Shown: positions 7,193 through 15,092 of the stretch, one piece after another | Layout: each line of letters begins with the position of its first letter | Position numbering within the stretch: the stretch's first letter is position 1 | Origin: Bog-756 sp035531955 | GTDB lineage: Bacteria > Actinomycetota > Acidimicrobiia > Acidimicrobiales > RAAP-2 | Assembly (NCBI GenBank): GCA_035531955.1 | Contig: DATKRZ010000006.1 | Location: forward strand, 1 to 17,981 | Length of the DNA: 17,981 bases | Reading direction: 5' to 3' | The notes under the pieces: model-generated | Seen by the model: the letters and a program-made list of their open reading frames with translations, nothing else | Databases searched by the model: none | Told to the model about the DNA's origin: nothing | Position numbers and translations under genes: made by a program

Positions 7193-9168
7193 CTGGGGGC
7201 ACGGGAGGGTCGGGACCCACCGGGGGCGACCCGGGGCCGAAGTCCGACTCCCCCCGAGCCGCCGGTGCGGCGGATGGCACGTCCGCCGGTGCGAACGGGC
7301 CCATCGACAGCTCGCGGGTTCGGAGCTTCATCGGCCTCTCCATCGGGCTGGTGGGCCCGCGCGCCAATCTGGCCGTCTCCGGGGTCCTGATCACCCTGTA
7401 CGTGCAGCAGCGGGCGTCGGGGGCGTTGGCGGTCACCTTCGCCCTGACGGCCAACAGGCTGCTCAGCTGGCTGACCTACCCGGTGGGCGGGCGGCTGAGC
7501 GATCGCACGCGGAGCCGGGTCGGCCGCCGCACGCCGTACATGGCGGGCAGTCTCATCATCATGGGCATCTCCACCTGGATGTTCACGGTGGTCAGCGGCT
7601 ACTGGCTCCTGGTTCTCGTCATCGTGGTCGCCCGGCAGGCAGCGGCGATCTTCACACTGACCAATGTGGCCGTGGTACCGGAGGTATTCGGCCGCAGTCG
7701 TTGGATCAAGGCGCTGCTGCTCACCACCGTGCTCGGCACGCTGGCCAGCTTCACCATCAAGGGCACTGCACTCGCCTCCTGGAAGCAGAGCCAGCCGTCC
7801 ACCTGGAACCTCCCCTTTCAGGTGGCCGCGGTGATCATGGTGGCGGTGGGCATCGCCGTGCTGGTCCTGGTCCGTGAGGCTCCGACCGCCACGTTCGGCG
7901 CCGAAGCCGATCGCGAGGAGCGGGCCCGGCCCACCCGCGAGGAGCTCCGGGAGATCCTCTCAGGACCGAACGCCAAGGTACTGGTGGCCGGATCGCTCCT
8001 CTTCTGGTCGGGGGTCGGGTCCACCGCCTATGTGGCGATCCTCTTCTTCCAGCGGATCCTCCACGCAGGAGCCAGCGCCCAGATCATCGCCGGCTATGCG
8101 GCGGGGCTTCCGGTGTTCCTGATCGGAATCGCCTTGGGTGTACCACTCAGTCGGAGGCTCTCCCCGATGCAGTTGGCCATCGGAGCCCCCCTCATCGGGG
8201 CTGTCCTGGCCGGAGTGCAGTACTTCGACTCCCACATCTGGCAGGCGGTCGTCCTCAGCTATATCGGGGCGCCCTTCGTCGGGGCGTACATCATCGTGAT
8301 GGCCCCGCTACTGCTCCAGCTCCTCCCGCGGGCCGGCGGGCTCGGGGAGCGGCTCGGCGTCCTCCTGTCGCCGTTCAATCTTTGCAGCGTCCTGCTCGCC
8401 TACATCGCCGCCGTGGTCATCGACTCGACCGGCAACTATCGCCTGATATGGCTCTTCCCCGCCGCCACCGGTGTGGCCCATGCCGTCGTCAACTGCTGGC
8501 TCAAGTATCCGCCGAGACGCGCCACCAGCCCCGACATGATCAAGCGGCTCTGGGAGTGGAGCATGGTGCAGGCCGAGTCCATGGCCGAGACGGGGATCGT
8601 CACCGGGCTGCTGGCTGCCCCTCTCCTCGGGGTGGTCACCAAGGAGGACGCCGACAGCGCGGTGGTCATCGACATGGCCAGGAACGTCCTCGGCAATCCC
8701 TACGAGGGCCTGGAGCCTCGGCCCTCCGCGGCCCTGCCTGAATCAAGCGGCGGAGCACACCACGGATCGTCCGGCGGTCAACCGTCGTCTGATGAAGGGG
8801 GCGCCTTGGGCGTGACCGGTGTCCGCCAGGTCGGGGGTGGCCCGGAGGGTGATCTGGCGATGGGCGACCAGAAGTCCGGTCGGGGTGATTCGTCCGGTTC
8901 CGAGGGGGTTCCCGGCTCTTCGGCCGACGGAGCGGACGCGTCCGGCGGGTCCGGTGGGAACGGCGGATCCGGCGGGTTTGACGCGGCCGGCGGAGGGTCC
9001 TCCGAGGAGGGCACCGCCGGAGGTGTGCCCGACGGGGGTGTGGCCCCGAAGGGGGTGCGGCCGGCAGAGCCCGCGGCCTCCAACCCTCCGGGGCCGGAGA
9101 GATCGGAGCCGGAGGGTTCCGGAGCCGACGGACCGGGGTTCGGGGACACCGGTCCTACCAGCGCCTGA
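7189..9168 (+). CDS. MFS transporter, GPH (sugar:cation symporter)-like
   Basis: This is a predicted inner-membrane carrier; the substrate is unknown. The product is 659 aa. Residues 1-40 are disordered. Many hydrophobic segments follow from about 46 to 460. The loop after the second one carries GGRLSDRTRSRVGRRTPYM (about 100-118), close to the conserved loop 2-3 motif of the GPH/MelB-like group. The membrane part looks complete. After about residue 515 the protein is a Gly/Ser/Pro-rich tail of about 145 residues, unusual for this family. The tail's codons begin mostly with G, as in real coding DNA. GTG 7189 overlaps the TGA of the DUF1844 gene. The final 391 bp are antisense to the end of the cold-shock gene. 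Confidence 0.85.
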   Translation: MTGGTGGSGPTGGDPGPKSDSPRAAGAADGTSAGANGPIDSSRVRSFIGLSIGLVGPRANLAVSGVLITLYVQQRASGALAVTFALTANRLLSWLTYPVGGRLSDRTRSRVGRRTPYMAGSLIIMGISTWMFTVVSGYWLLVLVIVVARQAAAIFTLTNVAVVPEVFGRSRWIKALLLTTVLGTLASFTIKGTALASWKQSQPSTWNLPFQVAAVIMVAVGIAVLVLVREAPTATFGAEADREERARPTREELREILSGPNAKVLVAGSLLFWSGVGSTAYVAILFFQRILHAGASAQIIAGYAAGLPVFLIGIALGVPLSRRLSPMQLAIGAPLIGAVLAGVQYFDSHIWQAVVLSYIGAPFVGAYIIVMAPLLLQLLPRAGGLGERLGVLLSPFNLCSVLLAYIAAVVIDSTGNYRLIWLFPAATGVAHAVVNCWLKYPPRRATSPDMIKRLWEWSMVQAESMAETGIVTGLLAAPLLGVVTKEDADSAVVIDMARNVLGNPYEGLEPRPSAALPESSGGAHHGSSGGQPSSDEGGALGVTGVRQVGGGPEGDLAMGDQKSGRGDSSGSEGVPGSSADGADASGGSGGNGGSGGFDAAGGGSSEEGTAGGVPDGGVAPKGVRPAEPAASNPPGPERSEPEGSGADGPGFGDTGPTSA

Positions 9169-9542
9169 GCCGCTCCGGTGTGCAGCTCGGCGTCCACCCC
9201 CACCGGCTCCTCGGGACGCGCGCCGGCGAACTGACCTCGGTCCGGCCGAGTGTCGCCATGGGCCAGGGTCGAGCCGGGACGCACCACGCCCGGGAGAGGC
9301 CGGACCGTGCTGGCCGCCGGCCGTCCGAGCCGGCCGGCGGCGACCATGAACGCCACCACGGCACCGACCTCGACGCGACGGGAGCCGTCGGTGATGGCCG
9401 TGCAGTGGAAGGGCAGCCGGCGCCCCGGCCCGTACTCCACCACGCCGAGGCCCCGGTCCTCATCGAATTCTGCCACGTCGCCGACCAGCAGGGTCCCGGC
9501 CGTCGGCAGGAGGTCGTCCAGTCCGGTCCGGGTGGTTGGCAT
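8778..9542 (-). CDS. cold-shock-domain-like protein with Pro-rich tail
   Basis: This is probably a small nucleic-acid-binding protein. The frame is 254 aa. Residues 16-85 resemble a cold-shock fold: VGDVAEFDEDRGLGVVEYG, then LPFHCTAITDGSRRVEVG and a final strand at VAFMVAAGRLGR. The FDEDRGLG stretch corresponds to RNP1, but the usual aromatic residues of CspA (KGFGFI) are largely missing. Residues after about 90 are low complexity (Pro/Ser/Gly), and residues 126-254 lie antisense to the tail of the transporter gene. ATG 9540-9542 follows the hisG stop by 14 nt, so it is likely the last gene of the rib-his operon. No clear ribosome site is visible. The domain call is fairly safe; whether the full tail is made is not. 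Confidence 0.7.
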   Translation of the reverse strand: MPTTRTGLDDLLPTAGTLLVGDVAEFDEDRGLGVVEYGPGRRLPFHCTAITDGSRRVEVGAVVAFMVAAGRLGRPAASTVRPLPGVVRPGSTLAHGDTRPDRGQFAGARPEEPVGVDAELHTGAAQALVGPVSPNPGPSAPEPSGSDLSGPGGLEAAGSAGRTPFGATPPSGTPPAVPSSEDPPPAASNPPDPPFPPDPPDASAPSAEEPGTPSEPDESPRPDFWSPIARSPSGPPPTWRTPVTPKAPPSSDDG

Positions 9543-9556
9543 CGCCGACCGCCCGC

Positions 9557-10453
9557 TCAGTGCACGATCTTCGAGAGGGCCAGCTCGATGATGTCCGTGG
9601 CCCCTCGATCCTTGAGGTCGGGGATCAGGACGTTGATCTCCGACTTCGGCACCACCGTCTCCACTGCGAACCCGCCGCCGCCGAAGAGCTCCGACACGGT
9701 GGGCGAGCGCAGGGCGGGAAGCACCTCGATGACCCCGGGGAGCTGCTCGGCGGCCACATTGAGCTTGACCAGCACCTTCCCCCGAGCTTCCAGCGCTCCC
9801 TGGAGCAGGGTCAGCAGCTGCTCCATGGCATGGCGCTTGTCCGTGTCCTTGGCCGCGGCGGGATTGGCGATCAGCTCGGTGTGGGACACCAGCAAGGTCT
9901 CGACCACCTTGAGGCCCGCGGCCCGAAGGGCCCTGCCGGTCTCGGTGATCTCCACGACGCAGTCGGCGATGTCTGGCACCTTCGCCTCAGTTGCCCCGTA
10001 GGAAAGGCTGACCTCGGCACTCACCCCGTGGCTCTCGAGGAAGCGGCGGGCCAGCTCGGGATACTCGGTGGCCACCCGGAGCGCCCCGTCGGGGCCGGTG
10101 GCGGCGGCGGCAAGATCGGCCACCGAGGACACCCGGGACTCGACCGGGACCGCCAGCACCACCCGGATGGGGCTGGTCGTGGACTTGGAATAGTGGAGGA
10201 CCCCGAGCGACGCCACGTCACTGCCGCGCTCCTCCACCCAGTCACGCCCGGTGATACCCACGTCGAAGAGCCCGTCGGCGACGTAGAGCGGGATCTCCTG
10301 TGGCCGGAGGATCCTGACCTCGTCCACCCGGGGATCGTCGATGGTCGCCCGGTAGTCGACCTCGGAGGAACGCGTCACGCCGAGGTCAGCGGCCGCGAAC
10401 AGCTCCAGCGTCGCCTCCTCGAGCGAGCCCTTGGGCAGGACGAGGCGGAGCAT
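9557..10453 (-). CDS. hisG: ATP phosphoribosyltransferase, long form
   Basis: This enzyme joins ATP and PRPP in the first committed step of histidine synthesis. The product is 298 aa, the length of the long HisG form with a C-terminal ACT-like regulatory domain (about 215-298) that usually binds histidine. It starts MLRLVLPKGSLEEATLELF, followed by DVGITGRDWVEE and the PRPP-binding segment around ADCVVEITETG. GATEAKVPDIA precedes that segment. The ATG overlaps the last base of the ribH stop (TGATG), implying coupled translation. In many actinobacteria hisE lies between ribH and hisG; here it does not. Confidence 0.96.
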   Translation of the reverse strand: MLRLVLPKGSLEEATLELFAAADLGVTRSSEVDYRATIDDPRVDEVRILRPQEIPLYVADGLFDVGITGRDWVEERGSDVASLGVLHYSKSTTSPIRVVLAVPVESRVSSVADLAAAATGPDGALRVATEYPELARRFLESHGVSAEVSLSYGATEAKVPDIADCVVEITETGRALRAAGLKVVETLLVSHTELIANPAAAKDTDKRHAMEQLLTLLQGALEARGKVLVKLNVAAEQLPGVIEVLPALRSPTVSELFGGGGFAVETVVPKSEINVLIPDLKDRGATDIIELALSKIVH

Positions 10454-11031
10454 CAGCGGGCCCGGACGGAGAACCCGATCTCCGGGCCCGACGTCTCCGA
10501 GGACACCCCCGCGAGCACCGTCGCAGTGCTGATGGCGGTGAGCGCCGCCTCACGTCCCTTGTTGCTCTCACCGGGCTCGGACCGCACCAGCGCCTGCTCG
10601 ACCGTCTCGGTGGTGAGAACGCCGAAGACGACGGGTATCCCGGTATCCAGCTGGACCCGCTGCAGGCCCGAGGCGCACTCAGCGGCCACGAACTCGTAGT
10701 GGCCGGTGTCCCCCCTGATCACCGCCCCGAGGCAGATCACCGCGTCGACCGCGCCCGACTGCGCCAGGCGCAGGGCGACCAGGGGCAGCTCGAACGCCCC
10801 AGCCGCCCAGGCCACGACCGAGTGGGCCAGATCACATTCCCGCTCCTCCAGGGCATCGAGCGCCCCGGTCACCAGCCGGTCGGTGATCCCCCCGTTGAAC
10901 TCGGCGCACGCCAGCCCGACCCGGAACCCGGGGACCCTGTGCCCCTCCGCTGCGTCGATGGAGGTGCCGACCCGGGCTCCGATCCGGTCCTTGGCCCCCG
11001 CGGTCATCGCGGTCTGATCAGAGGACGTCAT
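10453..11031 (-). CDS. ribH: 6,7-dimethyl-8-ribityllumazine synthase
   Basis: RibH condenses the pyrimidine intermediate with the butanone phosphate made by RibB, the penultimate step to riboflavin. The product is 192 aa, of which about the first 32 form an extension before the core (FRVGLACAEFNGGITDRLV). Active-site regions are visible: WAAGAFELPL, LGAVIRGDTGHYEFVAAE with the catalytic His, and GVLTTETVEQAL. ESNKGREAALTAI near the end is also typical. ATG 11029-11031 overlaps ribBA by 14 nt. A second ATG (11005-11007) would remove eight residues and is an alternative start. Confidence 0.95.
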   Translation of the reverse strand: MTSSDQTAMTAGAKDRIGARVGTSIDAAEGHRVPGFRVGLACAEFNGGITDRLVTGALDALEERECDLAHSVVAWAAGAFELPLVALRLAQSGAVDAVICLGAVIRGDTGHYEFVAAECASGLQRVQLDTGIPVVFGVLTTETVEQALVRSEPGESNKGREAALTAISTATVLAGVSSETSGPEIGFSVRAR

Positions 11032-12238
11032 CGAGGCCTTCGAGCAAGTGGCCCATCCGCTCCCGCTTGGTGCGGAGGTACTCGATGTTCTCCGCCGTGG
11101 GAGTCGGTTGGATGCTGACGCGTTCGACGATGTCGAGGCCGAAGCCCTCCAGGCCGCCGTACTTGGTGGGGTTGTTGGTCATCAATCGCATGGTGGTCAC
11201 GCCCAGGTCGACCAGGATCTGCGCCCCGATCCCGTATTCGCGGGAGTCTGCCGGCAGGCCCAGCTCGAGATTGGCATCGACCGTGTCGTAGCCCTCCTCT
11301 TGGAGGTTGTAGGCCCGGAGTTTGTGGGGCAGTCCGATGCCCCGGCCCTCGTGGCCCCGGAGATAGACGATCACGCCGCTGCCGTGCTCGTTGATGGTGG
11401 CCATGGCCCCGTGCAGCTGAGGCCCGCAGTCACAGCGGAGCGAACCGAAGACGTCCCCGGTCAGGCACTCGCTGTGCACCCTGACCAGTGTGTTCTGGCG
11501 GCCATCCACCTCGCCTTTGACCAGGGCCACGTGGTGCTCGCCGTCGAGCACCGATTCGTAGGCGTAGACGGTGAAGTCCCCGTAGTCGGTGGGAATGCGG
11601 GCGTCGGCGATGCGGCGGACCAGCTTGTCCTTTCGGCGGCGGTACCGGATGAGGTCGGCGATGGAGATCAGGCGCAGACCGTGCTTCTCCGCGAAGTCCG
11701 TCAGCTCGGGGAGTCTGGCCATACCCGTCTTGTCCTCGCTGACCACCTCGCACAGCACGCCGGCCGGGGACATCCCGGCAGCCCGGGCGAGGTCCACGGC
11801 CGCCTCGGTGTGCCCGGCCCGCTTCAGGACTCCACCCGGCCGGTAACGGAGCGGGAAGATGTGCCCCGGCCGGTTGAGATCGGACGGGCGGATGTGGGGA
11901 TCGGCCAGCGCCTTGATGGTGGCGGCCCGGTCGGCGGCCGAGATCCCCGTCGTGGTCCCGTGCCGGTAGTCGACGCTCACGGTGAACGCCGTCCTCTGGA
12001 CCTCGGTGTTGGCGGTGACCATGAGCGGGAGGTCGAGCTGCTCGACCCGCTCGGGGGTGAGGGGGACGCAGATGAGGCCCGAGGTGTGGGCGAGGAAGAA
12101 GGCAATCTTCTCGGGGGTGACGGCATCGGCCGCCATGATCAGGTCGCCTTCGTTCTCACGATCCTGGTCGTCGACCACGATGACGATCTCGCCCCGACCG
12201 ATCGCAGCTATTGCCTTCTCAACTGATGAAAAGGGCAT
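11018..12238 (-). CDS. ribBA: bifunctional DHBP synthase / GTP cyclohydrolase II
   Basis: This two-domain enzyme supplies both riboflavin precursors. The N-terminal RibB domain (about 1-205) makes 3,4-dihydroxy-2-butanone 4-phosphate from ribulose 5-phosphate; it shows DDQDRENEGDLIMAAD and YRHGTTTGISAADRA. The C-terminal RibA domain (about 206-406) opens GTP; it shows the zinc cysteines in HSECLTGDVFGSLRCDCG and the GHEGRGIGL loop. The 406-aa length is normal for the fusion. ATG 12236-12238 has GAGGGG 3 nt upstream, a modest site. It is separated from ribD by 169 nt and overlaps ribH downstream. The upstream step by Rpe provides the RibB substrate. Confidence 0.97.
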   Translation of the reverse strand: MPFSSVEKAIAAIGRGEIVIVVDDQDRENEGDLIMAADAVTPEKIAFFLAHTSGLICVPLTPERVEQLDLPLMVTANTEVQRTAFTVSVDYRHGTTTGISAADRAATIKALADPHIRPSDLNRPGHIFPLRYRPGGVLKRAGHTEAAVDLARAAGMSPAGVLCEVVSEDKTGMARLPELTDFAEKHGLRLISIADLIRYRRRKDKLVRRIADARIPTDYGDFTVYAYESVLDGEHHVALVKGEVDGRQNTLVRVHSECLTGDVFGSLRCDCGPQLHGAMATINEHGSGVIVYLRGHEGRGIGLPHKLRAYNLQEEGYDTVDANLELGLPADSREYGIGAQILVDLGVTTMRLMTNNPTKYGGLEGFGLDIVERVSIQPTPTAENIEYLRTKRERMGHLLEGLDDVL

Positions 12239-12407
12239 AGACCCCTCGTCTCCCTGTGTTCCCGGCGTTGCACCCGGCTCGACTCACCTGTTGCTCCATA
12301 CTTGACGAGCGGCGCTGGGGCAGCCTCGGGCCGCAGCGCCATCCCTCCTTCTATGTCGGCCGGCATTGGACCGGCCTGATGCAATTTCTGGACCGAACGA
12401 CACGCAC
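12239..12407 (-). promoter_or_regulatory. ribD-ribBA spacer with two hairpins
   Basis: This 169-nt spacer holds two inverted repeats: GGCCGG/CCGGCC at 12358-12363 and 12371-12376 (loop 7), and GGCGCTG/CAGCGCC at 12311-12317 and 12334-12340 with three further inner pairs. On the minus strand a strong AAGGAGG lies between them, just before an ATG (12340-12342) that opens a 44-codon frame ending inside ribBA (stop 12208-12210). The 1-nt spacing from AGGAGG plus G to the ATG is too short for normal initiation. I do not see the conserved core of the FMN riboswitch. ribE, which lies near here in some actinobacteria, is absent. Confidence 0.35.
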
Positions 12408-13406
12408 TCAGCTGTCCGGCGGGGCCAATTCGACTCTCAAATCGCCCCCCAGGCTAGTCACCGACTGCACATGCCCCCGCCAGAGGCCGTCGAGGGTGGG
12501 AGCGCCGGGCCCGGCGAAGAGAGGGCGGGCGTCATCCCCCCCGAACAACGCCGGGGCCAGGTAGAGGACGTAGCGGTCCACCAGATGGGACACGTGGAAG
12601 TCATGGGCCACCGTGGCGCCACCCTCGACGAGAACCTCGAGGACGTCCCGGCGTCCGAGCTCGTCGAGCACCTCGCCCAGGTCCCCCTCGAGGTTCAGCG
12701 CCGGCTGCACCGCAGCACCCGCCGGCACCCTGCCCAGCACCACCCTGAGCGGCTGGGCCGCGGGACCCCGGAACTCGGGGTCGTCAGGGGGAAGGCGGAC
12801 GGTCAGGGCGGGATCGTCTGCCCGGACCGTTCCCGCTCCCACCAGCACCGCATCGGCCCGCGCCCGGAGGCGATGGGCGTCGGTGCGGGCGGCCTCGCCG
12901 GTGATCCACCGGCTGGTGCCGTCAGGCGCGGCGATCCGCCCGTCGAGGGTCGCCGCCAGTTTGAGGACCACCCAGGGGCGGCCGGTGCGGCGGTGCTTCA
13001 GATAAGGGGCCAGCTGCTCGGCCGCCGCCAACGCCTCCACGCCCACCTCGACCTGGAGGCCGGCGGATCGTAGGGCGGCGATCCCACGACCGCTGACCTG
13101 GGGGTCGGGGTCCTCGATGGCCACCACCACCCGTCGGAGGCCGGACCCGATGATGGCTTCGGTACAGGGCGGGGTACGCCCGTGGTGGGCACAGGGTTCG
13201 AGGGTCACGTACAGGGTGCCGGCCGAGGCCCGGGCGCCGGCCGCCCCCAGTGCGCTGATCTCGGCGTGCGGACCGCCGGGCGGAGCGGTGGCGCCGGCGA
13301 ACCACCCACCGGTCTCCTCGGGTTCGGAGCGCACCACGGCCCCCACCCACGGATTCGGCGAAGTCCGCCCCCGTACCCGGTCGGCGGCCTCGAGGGCGAG
13401 CCTCAT
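12408..13406 (-). CDS. ribD: bifunctional riboflavin deaminase/reductase
   Basis: RibD deaminates and then reduces the pyrimidine product of GTP cyclohydrolase II. The product is 332 aa. The N-terminal deaminase (about 1-145) has TSPNPWVGAVV, GPHAE and the zinc site EPCAHHGRTPPC. The C-terminal reductase (about 147-332) has LDGRIA, GTSRWITGEAARTDAHRLRA and VLVEGGATV. The start at ATG 13404-13406 is chosen because MRLALEAADRVRGRTSPNP is the usual N-terminus. The open frame continues upstream through rpe in another reading and is not coding there. GAGGGG directly precedes the ATG. It follows rpe by 41 nt. Confidence 0.95.
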   Translation of the reverse strand: MRLALEAADRVRGRTSPNPWVGAVVRSEPEETGGWFAGATAPPGGPHAEISALGAAGARASAGTLYVTLEPCAHHGRTPPCTEAIIGSGLRRVVVAIEDPDPQVSGRGIAALRSAGLQVEVGVEALAAAEQLAPYLKHRRTGRPWVVLKLAATLDGRIAAPDGTSRWITGEAARTDAHRLRARADAVLVGAGTVRADDPALTVRLPPDDPEFRGPAAQPLRVVLGRVPAGAAVQPALNLEGDLGEVLDELGRRDVLEVLVEGGATVAHDFHVSHLVDRYVLYLAPALFGGDDARPLFAGPGAPTLDGLWRGHVQSVTSLGGDLRVELAPPDS

Positions 13407-13447
13407 CCCCTCGGCATCACGCCCGGCGGTCGGGCCGGGAGGCCCGC

Positions 13448-14143
13448 TCAGGACGGTTCGCCCGTCACTGCGCCCACCGCCGCGGCGAGGATCTCCGCCG
13501 CCGCCTCCAGGGGATGGGGGCGACAGAAGACTGCGGAGCCCGAGACGAACACGTTGGCGCCGGAACGTGCCGCCTCGACCACCGTGCGCTCGTCGATGCC
13601 GCCGTCCACCTCTACGTCGAGCGAGAGGCCTTCCGCCGCCGCCGCCGATCGAACCCGGCGCACCTTGGGCAGCACGTCGGGAATGAAAGCCTGGCCGGCG
13701 AACCCGGGGAACACGGTCATGCACAGGATCAGATCGACCTGGGCGAGATAAGGCTCGATCGCCTCGAACGGGGTGTCGGGGTTGGCGGCCAGCCCCACTC
13801 GGAGCCCGAGGTCGCGCATCTGGGCGATCAGCTCCCCGGTCCCCCCGACCTCCACGTGGACCGTGCAGCCGTCCGAGCCCGCGTCCCGGAACAGTTCGAG
13901 GTACCGGGCGGGTTCGGTGATCATCAGGTGGGTGTCGAAGAACAGGTCGGTGTGTGCCCGGAGCGAGGCGACGACCGGCGGGCCGACGGTCAGATTGGGA
14001 ACGAAATGGCCGTCCATCACGTCGACGTGGAGCCAATCGGAACCGGGGGTGACCAGATCGATGGCGTCGGACAGATTGCCGAAGTCGGCCGACAGTATCG
14101 ACGGCGCGACCCGCAGCTCCGACACCGGGGAGGACGACTCCAT
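13448..14143 (-). CDS. rpe: ribulose-phosphate 3-epimerase
   Basis: Rpe interconverts ribulose 5-phosphate and xylulose 5-phosphate in the pentose phosphate pathway. The 231-aa TIM barrel shows VAPSILSADFGNL, WLHVDVMDGHFVPNLTVGPPV, DTHLMI, and LDVEVDGGID for the metal and phosphate sites. One oddity: the usual MTVNPGFGGQ or MTVEPGFGGQ loop reads MTVFPGFAGQ, with Phe and Ala substitutions. ATG 14141-14143 has no Shine-Dalgarno but TAGGCT 8 nt upstream, suggesting its own leaderless message. It leads into ribD, whose pathway partner RibB uses ribulose 5-phosphate. Confidence 0.96.
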   Translation of the reverse strand: MESSSPVSELRVAPSILSADFGNLSDAIDLVTPGSDWLHVDVMDGHFVPNLTVGPPVVASLRAHTDLFFDTHLMITEPARYLELFRDAGSDGCTVHVEVGGTGELIAQMRDLGLRVGLAANPDTPFEAIEPYLAQVDLILCMTVFPGFAGQAFIPDVLPKVRRVRSAAAAEGLSLDVEVDGGIDERTVVEAARSGANVFVSGSAVFCRPHPLEAAAEILAAAVGAVTGEPS

Positions 14144-14151
14144 GGCGAGTG

Positions 14152-14157
14152 AGCCTA
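14152..14157 (-). promoter_or_regulatory. candidate -10 for leaderless rpe
   Basis: On the minus strand this reads TAGGCT, the same hexamer as before the DUF1844 gene, with 8 nt to the ATG of rpe. No -35 is recognisable. Confidence 0.35.
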
Positions 14158-14164
14158 CCGGCGG

Positions 14165-14187
14165 GGCCGGTCCGGACCGGACCGGCC
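14165..14187 (-). terminator. 9-bp GC-rich hairpin directly after fmt
   Basis: A perfect inverted repeat of 9 bp (14165-14173 with 14179-14187) with a 5-nt loop begins 1 nt beyond the fmt stop codon. There is no U-tract. It could terminate or stabilise the fmt message before the rpe promoter. Confidence 0.45.
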
Positions 14188-14188
14188 G

Positions 14189-15085
14189 TCAGGCCCCGAG
14201 CCGCTCGTTCTGCTCAGGCCGGTACCCGCGGAGCCAGTCGCCGACCTCCATCGGCCGCCTCCCTTCGGGCTGCACGGCGAGCAGGCAGATCCGCGCTCCA
14301 TCGCCGGCCACGACCGTTCCCTGGTCGAGCGTCCCCGGTGGACCGGCTCGTTCCCACCCGGGGGTGGGGCCACCCGGTAGCTCGGCGGCCCGCAGGATCC
14401 GCAACCGCCGTCCCCGGAAGGTGGTCCAGGCCCGACCGAGCCGGATGACCCGGTGGATCTGCAGGGCATCCTGTTCCCAGTGGATCCGGTGCTCTGCCGG
14501 CAGGACCTTCTCCGCATAGGACGGCTGGCCCACCTGGTCGCGGGCGACGGGCAGGCCGGCCACCCCGTCCCCGAGGTGGCGCTCCAGGAGGCGACAACCC
14601 ATGGCGACCAGCCGGCCACGCAGCTCGTCAGCGGTCTCGTCGTCCCCGATCACCGTGTCGGTCTCGGCATAGATGCCGCCGGTGTCCAGGCCGGCCTCCA
14701 CGGCCATCAGACAGACCCCGGTTTCGGAGTCACCTTCGAGGATCGCCCGCTCGACCGGTGCCGCCCCCCGCCACCGGGGCAGCAGGGAGAAGTGCAGATT
14801 GACCATGGGCAACTGGTCGAGCAGGGCCGCCGGGATGATCCGGCCGTAGGCCACCACCACCCCGAGCTCGGCGCCCACGCCGAGGACGTCGTCGAGCGAA
14901 TCGGCGACGTCGAGACCCAGCTCGAGGGCGGCAGTCTTCACCGGGCTGGGGACCAGGCTGCCCCCGCGTCCCCTTCGCTTGTCCGGCCGGCTCACCACGA
15001 GCGCCATGTCATGTCCGGCATCGACCAAGGTGTGCAACGGCGCCACGGCCGCATCGGGAGTCCCCAGGAACACCAACCGGGCCAT
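14189..15085 (-). CDS. fmt: methionyl-tRNA formyltransferase
   Basis: Fmt formylates Met-tRNA(fMet) using 10-formyltetrahydrofolate, acting just before IF2/IF3-guided initiation. The product is 298 aa, close to the usual length. The N-terminal hydrolase fold has MARLVFLGTPDAAVAPL, VVSRPDKRRGRG, VAYGRIIPAALLD, the catalytic NLHFSLLPRWRGAAP and GLDTGGI. The C-terminal tRNA-contact domain runs from about residue 200. ATG 15083-15085 has no Shine-Dalgarno; TAGCGT lies 7 nt upstream, within a triple direct repeat. def, whose product removes the same formyl group, is the next gene upstream. Confidence 0.96.
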   Translation of the reverse strand: MARLVFLGTPDAAVAPLHTLVDAGHDMALVVSRPDKRRGRGGSLVPSPVKTAALELGLDVADSLDDVLGVGAELGVVVAYGRIIPAALLDQLPMVNLHFSLLPRWRGAAPVERAILEGDSETGVCLMAVEAGLDTGGIYAETDTVIGDDETADELRGRLVAMGCRLLERHLGDGVAGLPVARDQVGQPSYAEKVLPAEHRIHWEQDALQIHRVIRLGRAWTTFRGRRLRILRAAELPGGPTPGWERAGPPGTLDQGTVVAGDGARICLLAVQPEGRRPMEVGDWLRGYRPEQNERLGA

Positions 15086-15092
15086 GGGTGTG

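Noticed and set aside
12239..12407. FMN riboswitch upstream of ribBA
   Set aside because: The conserved core elements of the RFN motif are not present, although hairpins are.
13407..14036. Upstream extension of the ribD frame
   Set aside because: It overlaps rpe in another frame; the conserved RibD N-terminus starts at 13406.
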